From: GCA-002790615 sp964438025
GTDB lineage: Bacteria; Patescibacteriota; Minisyncoccia; Moranbacterales; UBA2206
Length of the DNA: 12,608 nucleotides
Direction: 5' to 3'
Assembly: GCA_964438025.1 (NCBI GenBank)
Contig: CAYTIK010000026.1
Span: 1 to 12,608 of the forward strand
Positions 1-5,356 of this stretch are shown here, in pieces. Position 1 is the stretch's first letter, and every line of letters starts with the position of its first letter. Position numbers and translations under genes: made by a program. The notes beneath the pieces are model-generated. The model saw only the letters and a list, made by a program, of their open reading frames with translations. It was not told the origin of the DNA and searched no databases.

Positions 1-57
1 ACAATGTTAAACTCTGAAAACGACGATGTTGCACTTCAGAATAGAATCTTAGACTAA
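1..57 (+). CDS. Possible 3' end of a convergent gene entering from outside the window
   Basis: Frame 1 is open from the first base to a TAA at 55-57 and reads as 18 codons, mostly polar and acidic with a Leu/Ile pattern (residues NSENDDVALQNRILD at the end). This could be the C-terminus of a plus-strand gene that starts before the window and converges on the HtrA-like gene at 178. An internal ATG at position 4 does not help, since an 18-residue product would be trivial. The stretch is too short to identify, and an open frame of this length is easily random. The following bases 58-177 are AT-rich and contain no gene, tRNA or clear terminator. Confidence 0.22.
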   Translation, partial: TMLNSENDDVALQNRILD

Positions 58-177
58 CTTTTTACTGCACTAAGGCGCAAAAAATAAAAAAGGTAAAAAA
101 TTAGTGCGGGATCAAGCAAAAAATACTAACCTGATAAAAGGCAGTGATTGGAATATTATAAGTATTAAGATTTTATT

Positions 178-1311
178 TTAAAGTTGAACTTTTATTTTTA
201 TTTCCTGATCGTTGCGGATAATAGTCAATTCAATTAGATCTCCCTTTTTGTATTGATACAACAAATCGGGCAAGGTTTTATCCTGGTTGATTTCTTGCCC
301 ATTGAGAGCGATAATCAAATCCCCTATTTTCAGCCCGGCTTTTTGCGCCGGCGAGTTGGCGATAATCGCCAAGCCTTGCTGGCCGGAAGCGGAATAAATC
401 AGCGCGCCTTTTTCCCGGGGAAATTTTTCCAAAGCTCGGTAAGTTTGCGTGGCGGGTAAAAAATAAATTCCCAGATAAGGCGCTGCATCTAATTCTTGGC
501 GCAAAGCTTTTTCCAGGACAAGCTTCGCCTTATTGGCAGGAATCTGAAAAAAATCTTTTGCCGAATTGCCATTTTCCCGAGCGCCGATGATGCCGACTAC
601 CTGGCCCAAATAATCCACAATCGGCCCGCCCAAATAAGCTTCGTCCGCCGGTAGATCAGTCCAAAAAAGGCCTTCTAATTTTTCCGAAGAAGAAATAACC
701 TGGCTGAAAATATTAGCTTGGGCGTTAAAATTACCCAATATTTGAGAAGAATAGGTGTTGGCATAAGAAAAAGTCTGATTGCCGATGGCCACTATTTTTT
801 CCCCAATTTTAGCATCCGCCGAATTGGCAAAAGAAATTGTCGGCAAATTATTAGCCTCAATCTTTAAAAAAACTAACTGGCTGTAAGTATCTATTCCCAG
901 CAACTCGGCATCCTTAATAGTGCCGTCAAAAAGAATTACTTTATAACGGGCGTTTTTATCTAGAATAGCCGATCGGTAAGTCATGATTATCCCGTCACTG
1001 GTAACAATAGTCCCAGTTCCATTTTTTAGCGCCGGATTAATTTTTTTACCCAGCGGTTCTTCAGTAAAAGAAATGATATTAACAACAGAAGAAGAAACCT
1101 GGTTGATTATTTTTTCAATGGAAAATTCTTCTTTAATGACCACCTGTTCGGTTTTATTAATAACGGTTACATTCTGAGAGGCTTTTCTTAAGAATTCATA
1201 GCGGGAAAAAAGAGCGGTGGTGGTTAAATAGGGAAACAGAAAATGCTCGGCTAAAATGCCGCCCAAACCGCCCAGCAGAACAATTAACAAGCTAAAAAAT
1301 ATTTTTTTCAT
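178..1311 (-). CDS. HtrA/DegP-like pseudoprotease with PDZ domain, catalytic triad lost
   Basis: The 377-residue product has an N-terminal signal anchor (about residues 4-21), a linker, a trypsin-like HtrA domain (about 65-270) and a C-terminal PDZ domain (about 278-375). The fold is recognisable from GTGTIVTSDGIIMT, a KIGEKIVAIGN stretch and LGGPIVDYLGQVVGI. Aligned by eye with the intact HtrA upstream (2120-3442), all three catalytic residues are replaced: His by Ser114 (TYRSAI for TNKHVV), Asp by Gln145 (DTYSQLVFLKI) and Ser by Leu227 (AYLGGP for GNSGGP). The PDZ domain and scaffold strands are well preserved and the frame is intact, so this looks like a maintained non-proteolytic paralogue rather than a decayed gene. 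It starts with ATG 15 bases after the stop of the polytopic membrane protein gene and probably shares its transcript. A role as substrate-binding, scaffold or regulatory partner of the active protease outside the membrane is inference. Confidence 0.88.
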   Translation of the reverse strand: MKKIFFSLLIVLLGGLGGILAEHFLFPYLTTTALFSRYEFLRKASQNVTVINKTEQVVIKEEFSIEKIINQVSSSVVNIISFTEEPLGKKINPALKNGTGTIVTSDGIIMTYRSAILDKNARYKVILFDGTIKDAELLGIDTYSQLVFLKIEANNLPTISFANSADAKIGEKIVAIGNQTFSYANTYSSQILGNFNAQANIFSQVISSSEKLEGLFWTDLPADEAYLGGPIVDYLGQVVGIIGARENGNSAKDFFQIPANKAKLVLEKALRQELDAAPYLGIYFLPATQTYRALEKFPREKGALIYSASGQQGLAIIANSPAQKAGLKIGDLIIALNGQEINQDKTLPDLLYQYKKGDLIELTIIRNDQEIKIKVQL

Positions 1312-1326
1312 CCAAATGATTTAAAC

Positions 1327-2064
1327 TTAAATTATCGGCAGCCATTTGCAGGTTACCAGTATCCAAATAATCAAAAATGAGAAAAAAATCAGGTTAATAA
1401 TGACTCTTTTTCGGCTCAAAATTCCCAAAAAATAACTGCGTACCAGGTCCCAGAGGATGTAGTAAAGTATAAGCGCAACCACGCCGGTCGTCAAATAACC
1501 GAAAGGCCAGAAGTTCATCGTCCAGATCAATTCGGCCATAATAAGCGCCAAGGCGAAGCTGTAAATCAGGGCAATTTTTTTCTTATCCTGAATTAGGAAA
1601 AAATAAGCCAAGCTGATTAGAAAAGTTATTAGAAAATAAACCAGCATCAAAATATAGGCCGGTACCAAAAAATTAAGATAAATCCCATAAAAACTGGAAA
1701 AAGAGAAAAAAATGACTGCCATCAGGGTAGTTGTTAGCATAGCCAAAGCCGTCTGGTCTTTAGCATAAAGCCCCAAGCGGTTTATGCCGTAAAGGCCTAA
1801 ATAATAAATTCCGACCGAAAGCCAGATAAAAATCTGCTCTTCCAAGCCTAAAGAAATTAGGTAGAGCAAGCCGATGCAGGAAAGAGCAAAAAAGAAAGGA
1901 ATGATGGAAAAAATCCACCTTTTCCCTATAGTTATTCCAGCCCAGGCAGAAAAAACCAAAACAACACTGGCAATCCAAAAAACCCAGGAAGGAAAAAAAG
2001 AAATTGCTTCCAATAAAAACCAGAAAAAAAGACTGAACAATAAAGGGCGAATTTTGATGAACAT
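1327..2064 (-). CDS. Polytopic membrane protein of unknown function
   Basis: The 245-residue product is almost wholly hydrophobic, with about eight or nine predicted membrane spans at roughly residues 6-22, 27-46, 51-71, 77-96, 106-125, 131-156, 163-183, 187-207 and 222-242. Short basic loops (GKRW, QDKKK, SRKR) are probably cytoplasmic. I recognise no enzyme motif or transporter signature, and no conserved charged residues within spans that would point to a catalytic role. It lies between an active HtrA protease (55 bases upstream) and a catalytically dead HtrA paralogue (15 bases downstream), all in the same direction, so it is likely part of the same operon. A membrane partner or substrate of the HtrA proteins is possible but rests on position alone. 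The start is the first ATG of the frame and no ribosome binding site is evident. Confidence 0.8.
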   Translation of the reverse strand: MFIKIRPLLFSLFFWFLLEAISFFPSWVFWIASVVLVFSAWAGITIGKRWIFSIIPFFFALSCIGLLYLISLGLEEQIFIWLSVGIYYLGLYGINRLGLYAKDQTALAMLTTTLMAVIFFSFSSFYGIYLNFLVPAYILMLVYFLITFLISLAYFFLIQDKKKIALIYSFALALIMAELIWTMNFWPFGYLTTGVVALILYYILWDLVRSYFLGILSRKRVIINLIFFSFLIIWILVTCKWLPII

Positions 2065-2119
2065 ATTTATAACCCTTAGCTTGCTAAACTAAATCTAATG
2101 AATCGAGGCGCCAATAAAA

Positions 2120-3442
2120 TTATTTCTTTTCAGCCAAACGTAATTTTATTTCTTTTTCACTGCCTTTGTGCCAGATTTTTAAAATAATTTCCTCACCAAC
2201 CTCATGTTTAGCCACTAAATTCGGCAACGGGTTTTTAGCCTCGATTTTGATTCCATCAATTTCCAAGATGATGTCATTTTCCACCAAACCGGCTAAATCC
2301 GCCGGCGATCCAGGAATAACCGCCAAATCAGAGGCATTAGCTCCGCGCATGATTAAAGCACCATAAGCGTAGGGTAAATTATTGTTTTTTTGGATAACTT
2401 CATCTAGAGGCAGATAACGGACGCCCAGATAAGGCGTAATAATGCGGCCGAAAGATTTTATTTGTTCCACAACTTTGCGGATATTGTTGGCTGGAATGGC
2501 AAAGCCGATATTTTGCGCCCCTTGGGCGATGGCCACATTGACGCCGATAACTTCCCCGCTGATATTTAGCAAAGGGCCGCCGGAATTTCCTGGGTTAATG
2601 GCGGCGTCGGTTTGGATGATATCGTTGAGTTTTTCTGGCCGGCCGAAATTCGAACCAGTGGCAGTGATGTTTCTTTTCAGTCCGGAAATAATCCCCCGGC
2701 TCACAGTATTAGAAAACTCACCCAGAGAATTGCCGATCGCGATGACGGTCTGGCCGATTTTCAAAGAATCCGAACTGCCTAACTCCAAAATAGGAAAATT
2801 TTGACCCCCACCTGCAACGCCTTGCTCGCCCGAAGTCGCTACATCGTTGCGAGCGGGCGTAGCATTGCGGGCAGGTTCGATTTTTAAAATAGCGATATCT
2901 TGATTGGGATCAAGAGCCAGAACTTTGGCCGAGTATTCCTGGCTATCGTTGGTAATGACCGTGTAATCCGCTCCAGCGTCGGAAACTACATGCTTGTTGG
3001 TGACAATCATGCCATCGGCCGTAATCAGAAAACCAGTACCGCCGCCGATTTTTTGTTTTTCTCCAGTATTTCCGTTGGAGGCGGGACTAGGTTCTGTAAA
3101 AAAAGGAAAAAGATTTCCAAAAGGAGAAGAGAAAAAATCTTGCATCTTGGGAATATCCTTGGAAACAATAATACTCACGACCGCCGGAGTGCTTTTTTCC
3201 ACTACCGCAATAACGGCCGAATCCTCTTCAACCACTCTTTGTCTGATTACGCTAGGTTCGGATACTTTCTGCTCCCAGGCAAAAAAGGGAAACTGTTGAA
3301 AAAATTTTAAGCTGGTTTTTGAGTAAAAAGTAGCTCCCATAAAACCAAACACCGCTCCCAAGAAAGTGGAAATTACGATAGACAGCACTAAAAGCAAAAT
3401 GACCCAAAATTTAAAATTATTTTTTGTAGCGTTGTTTTCCAT
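2120..3442 (-). CDS. htrA: HtrA/DegP-family serine protease, membrane-anchored, with PDZ domain
   Basis: The 440-residue product is a surface protease for damaged or misfolded envelope proteins. A short cytoplasmic N-terminus is followed by one membrane span (about 12-36), a linker, a trypsin-like domain (about 73-330) and one PDZ domain (about 337-436). The triad is complete: His151 (TNKHVV), Asp182 (DPNQDIAILKI) and Ser287 (NPGNSGGP), with the oxyanion Gly285-Asn286 preceding. The PDZ domain carries YLGVRYLP and a GSPADLAGL binding-loop region. The architecture matches single-PDZ anchored HtrAs. A stretch rich in Gly, Ala and Arg (about residues 190-213) is an extra in-frame insertion between the Asp strand and the LELGSSDSLKIGQ strand, encoded by GC-rich palindromic DNA and described separately. 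The gene starts 18 bases after the ferredoxin stop and is followed by a membrane protein and a triad-less paralogue, suggesting one operon. No Shine-Dalgarno sequence precedes the ATG. Confidence 0.95.
   Translation of the reverse strand: MENNATKNNFKFWVILLLVLSIVISTFLGAVFGFMGATFYSKTSLKFFQQFPFFAWEQKVSEPSVIRQRVVEEDSAVIAVVEKSTPAVVSIIVSKDIPKMQDFFSSPFGNLFPFFTEPSPASNGNTGEKQKIGGGTGFLITADGMIVTNKHVVSDAGADYTVITNDSQEYSAKVLALDPNQDIAILKIEPARNATPARNDVATSGEQGVAGGGQNFPILELGSSDSLKIGQTVIAIGNSLGEFSNTVSRGIISGLKRNITATGSNFGRPEKLNDIIQTDAAINPGNSGGPLLNISGEVIGVNVAIAQGAQNIGFAIPANNIRKVVEQIKSFGRIITPYLGVRYLPLDEVIQKNNNLPYAYGALIMRGANASDLAVIPGSPADLAGLVENDIILEIDGIKIEAKNPLPNLVAKHEVGEEIILKIWHKGSEKEIKLRLAEKK
2804..2875 (-). repeat. 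GC-rich palindromic coding insertion inside htrA
   Basis: These roughly 24 codons encode a segment (PARNATPARNDV, then a Gly-rich end) with no counterpart between the conserved strands ILKIE and FPILELG of HtrA proteins, including the paralogue at 178-1311, which has only ANNLP there. On the plus strand the DNA runs from CCTGC (2811-2815) to GCAGG (2871-2875), an inverted pair, with a second nested pair GCTCGC (2824-2829) and GCGAGC (2849-2854). Bases 2811-2875 are 43/65 G+C (66%), far above the host gene. The length is a multiple of three, so the frame is kept. It looks like a small palindromic repeat of the kind that can sit inside genes. Edges are approximate because they come from protein alignment by eye. 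Confidence 0.6.
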
Positions 3443-3460
3443 AGATTTAATTTTTAATCT

Positions 3461-3643
3461 TTAATTTTCTAAAGAAATAGCCTTGACTGGACAGCTGTCA
3501 ACGGCTGTTTGGCAATCACATTCTCCGCATTCCGTGGCGACAACTTTAGATTTTCCTTCTTGGATTTGAAAAACTTGCGGACAGAGCGATTCGCAGGTTC
3601 CACAACCAATGCATAATTCCTCATTGATTTTTGCCTTAGACAT
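3461..3643 (-). CDS. Small single-cluster [4Fe-4S] ferredoxin
   Basis: This 60-residue soluble electron carrier has the layout of monocluster ferredoxins such as that of Thermotoga maritima. The probable cluster ligands are Cys11, Cys14 and Cys17 (CIGCGTC) plus Cys51 (SCP). Cys21 and Cys44 sit where such ferredoxins form a disulfide. Two further cysteines, Cys39 and Cys42, give a C-x2-C-x-C group in the second half. The C-terminal VKAIS strand closing the fold is present. The length is typical, and the ATG used is the first in frame. The gene is 85 bases downstream of the PPIase stop and 18 bases upstream of htrA. Its redox partners are not in this window, and its link to htrA may be only transcriptional. 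Confidence 0.93.
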   Translation of the reverse strand: MSKAKINEELCIGCGTCESLCPQVFQIQEGKSKVVATECGECDCQTAVDSCPVKAISLEN

Positions 3644-3663
3644 ATATTTTTGTCCGGTTAAAT

Positions 3664-3673
3664 ACGCTAGCGT
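3664..3673. promoter_or_regulatory. Perfect 10-base palindrome upstream of the ferredoxin gene
   Basis: The sequence ACGCTAGCGT is its own reverse complement and lies about 20 bases before the ferredoxin ATG (3643), inside the 85-base gap after the PPIase gene. This is the longest gap within the operon-like run from 7231 down to 178 and the likeliest place for a new promoter. I could not find a convincing -35/-10 pair around it. An operator for a dimeric regulator is one possibility; chance is another. Confidence 0.2.
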
Positions 3674-3728
3674 GGATTTTTCTTAAGGCTTTATTTAACA
3701 GGAATATATTAAAATTATTTTTTTAAAT

Positions 3729-4778
3729 TTAAAATAAAATAGAAAAATCGCCGGGAGAATTGTTTCTTAAGTATTCTTCAAAATCCCGCAACGCCTGATC
3801 TCTGAATTCCACTTGCTGCTTTTCCTTGTCCCAATAAAAATCTTTCAATAGGATCTTGACCGGGATGGATTTTTCCTGATCAAAAAACCAATCTGAAAAA
3901 TTGGGCGTCCTGACAAAAATCTGCCGGATTTTGTATTTTTCCACCTCTCCCTCGGTTTTTTTATCGATTAATTGAATAAGATGGAACCCTAAAGGGCTTT
4001 CAATAATAGTACTAGTGGCGCCCTTTTCCAGACTCAAACAAGTTAAGGCAATTTCTGGTATCATCTGGTCAACGGCGAACCAGCCCAATTCGCCGCCATT
4101 TTGCGCGCTTTCGCCTTCAGAATATTTGGCGGCCACTTCCGCAAAAGTTTTGTTTTTTTTCAATTCTTCCTGGGCTTGGGTTATTGTATTTTTCGCTGAC
4201 AAAAAAGTCTCATCTTTTTTTCTAACCGCTTCTTCCAATTTTTTTCTTAAAATATCCGGTTGAATAACTTTCTTTTCCAATTCGGTCACGCTCCAGCCGT
4301 AGAGCTGGCTTAATTTTTCTAACTCGTTTTCTTCTTGATTGAATATCTGCGCTTGATTCTTTATTTTCTCAATTTCTTGAGAAACCATGATTTTAGTCAC
4401 CACAACATTTCTTTCTTTGGCTAAGATGGCCACGATTTGATTTTCAATCAACTTGTTCAAGAGGTATTTCTCTTTTATTTTAAGCCTTTTTTGGCCATCG
4501 GGAGTGGTGAAGTCGACGCGAAAACCCGAATCAGAGAGATTTTGATTTTCATAAAAATTCTTTATAGCGTTAAGATTTTTTTGCAGTTCGCTGAAGGTAA
4601 TAGGCTGACGCCAATTAACTAAAGCGGCTGGATAAGGAATATTTTTTACCGAAGCTTTTAACCAAGGGTTTTCCAGGCTGAAGCTATAGACTAAAATAGC
4701 GGAAAAAATCAAATAAGCAACGATAAAAACGATTAGGCTAGTAATTAAAATTTTAGGTCGGATGTTTATTTTTTGCAT
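3729..4778 (-). CDS. Membrane-anchored parvulin-type peptidyl-prolyl isomerase (PpiC/SurA-like)
   Basis: The 349-residue product has an N-terminal membrane span (about 11-33), a SurA-like helical region (about 55-190, ending in a charged coiled segment) and a PpiC-type rotamase domain. The rotamase signature is clear from residues 201-272: FAEVAAKYSEG, GGELGWFAVDQMIPE and SPLGFHLIQLID, as in PrsA and PpiC proteins. It would act outside the membrane as a chaperone or isomerase for exported proteins. The usual first strand (A-R-H-I-L-V-K) is missing before residue 200. A similar stretch, KIRQIFVRT, occurs after the domain at 283-291, followed by about 55 charged residues. The gene starts one base after the stop of the FtsB-like gene, so the two are surely co-transcribed. 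The ATG has no evident ribosome binding site. Confidence 0.9.
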   Translation of the reverse strand: MQKINIRPKILITSLIVFIVAYLIFSAILVYSFSLENPWLKASVKNIPYPAALVNWRQPITFSELQKNLNAIKNFYENQNLSDSGFRVDFTTPDGQKRLKIKEKYLLNKLIENQIVAILAKERNVVVTKIMVSQEIEKIKNQAQIFNQEENELEKLSQLYGWSVTELEKKVIQPDILRKKLEEAVRKKDETFLSAKNTITQAQEELKKNKTFAEVAAKYSEGESAQNGGELGWFAVDQMIPEIALTCLSLEKGATSTIIESPLGFHLIQLIDKKTEGEVEKYKIRQIFVRTPNFSDWFFDQEKSIPVKILLKDFYWDKEKQQVEFRDQALRDFEEYLRNNSPGDFSILF

Positions 4779-4779
4779 A

Positions 4780-5196
4780 TTAATTGTTTCGGTTAAAAAA
4801 ATACTGCCACCACTTTAATGGATTGGGAACCGGCGGACTATTCGGCGCAATAGGACTGGCAGCCGCAGTTTCAATATTGGCAGAAGTATTTTCTTGAGAA
4901 ATCCGCGGTTTAACAAAAACCACGAATTCATCCTGATCGCGCAAACCCAATTTATCCTTAGCTTCCTTTTTTTTGTATTCGGCGCTTTCCAAATAAGCTA
5001 AGCGCTCTTCCACTGCAAAATTTTCCCGATCAATTTCCTGCGCTTGTTTTTCCAATTGAGCGATTTCCCTCAGGATTTGATTTTTTTTGTAAGTTTCCCG
5101 AATCACTGATTGGGCAACCAGTCCCAAAACAAGCAAAGCCAATAGCAGAAAAATTTTTAAAAAAAAGGAATTTTTTTTTATTTTTCCTGCAAACAT
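4780..5196 (-). CDS. FtsB/DivIC-family septum formation protein
   Basis: This 138-residue bitopic membrane protein belongs to the cell-division family that bridges early and late divisome components. It has a short basic cytoplasmic N-terminus, one membrane span (about 11-29), a Leu/Ile heptad coiled coil outside the membrane (about 32-72) and the family's conserved segment YKKKEAKDKLGL followed by a FVVFV strand (about 74-95). The tail is Ser/Pro/Ala-rich (about 100-126) and ends in NPLKWWQYFF; from memory, such an aromatic end is frequent in FtsB-like proteins of Candidate Phyla Radiation bacteria. FtsB and DivIC cannot be told apart here, so no symbol is given. It lies one base after a 37-residue membrane peptide gene and one base before the PPIase gene, forming a compact three-gene unit. 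Confidence 0.9.
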   Translation of the reverse strand: MFAGKIKKNSFFLKIFLLLALLVLGLVAQSVIRETYKKNQILREIAQLEKQAQEIDRENFAVEERLAYLESAEYKKKEAKDKLGLRDQDEFVVFVKPRISQENTSANIETAAASPIAPNSPPVPNPLKWWQYFFNRNN

Positions 5197-5197
5197 T

Positions 5198-5311
5198 TTA
5201 AAGTGTTAAAAGCGGGGCGATAGTAAAAGCAATCATAGCTAAAACGGCTAAAATAGAAATTACCACCCACACTTTATATATCCGCTTATTTCTTTTCCTA
5301 ATCAAACTCAT
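5198..5311 (-). CDS. Small single-span membrane peptide (37 aa) upstream of the FtsB-like gene
   Basis: An ATG at 5311 opens 37 codons ending in TAA at 5200-5198. The product begins MSLIRKRNKRIYK, a strongly basic N-terminus, and continues with one hydrophobic span (about residues 14-35, VWVVISILAVLAMIAF then TIAPLL). By the positive-inside rule the N-terminus is cytoplasmic. Its stop is one base before the ATG of the FtsB-like gene, the same spacing seen between that gene and the PPIase, which supports real translation. It fills almost the whole gap between lepA and the division gene. The function is unknown; a small accessory subunit of the divisome or secretion machinery is a guess from position. 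I believe similar short basic single-span peptides occur in related genomes, but cannot verify this. Confidence 0.75.
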   Translation of the reverse strand: MSLIRKRNKRIYKVWVVISILAVLAMIAFTIAPLLTL

Positions 5312-5317
5312 AGGCCT

Positions 5318-5346
5318 ATTTTAGCAAATTTAGAGCAAATCACCAA
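5318..5346 (-). promoter_or_regulatory. Candidate sigma70-type promoter giving a leaderless transcript
   Basis: Reading the minus strand, TTGGTG (5346-5341) and TAAAAT (5323-5318) are separated by exactly 17 bases. The -10 matches the TATAAT consensus at five of six positions, while the -35 matches TTGACA only at TTG. The expected start of transcription, about seven bases after the -10 box, coincides with the ATG of the 37-residue peptide at 5311, so the mRNA would have almost no leader. In AT-rich DNA such matches arise often, so this is tentative. Confidence 0.35.
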
Positions 5347-5356
5347 GTAATTGCTA

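Noticed and set aside
67..107. Inverted pair GCACTAA / TTAGTGC as a terminator
   Set aside because: The loop would be 27 bases and T-runs fall inside the loop rather than after the stem on either strand.
2442..2804. Plus-strand open frame of 120 codons opposite the HtrA catalytic region
   Set aside because: It is antisense to conserved HtrA motifs including GNSGGP, and its codon pattern is dictated by the other strand.
2900..3310. Plus-strand open frames of 136 and 101 codons opposite htrA
   Set aside because: They lie antisense to the well-supported htrA coding region, lack any recognisable domain and read as low-complexity shadows.
3443..3460. Near-palindrome filling the 18-base gap between ferredoxin and htrA
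   Set aside because: It is almost pure A/T with a mismatch and is easily explained by base composition.
5330..5356. Small hairpin AAGTA/TACTT just after lepA as a terminator
   Set aside because: The stem is five A/T-rich pairs and is not followed by a T-run on the minus strand.
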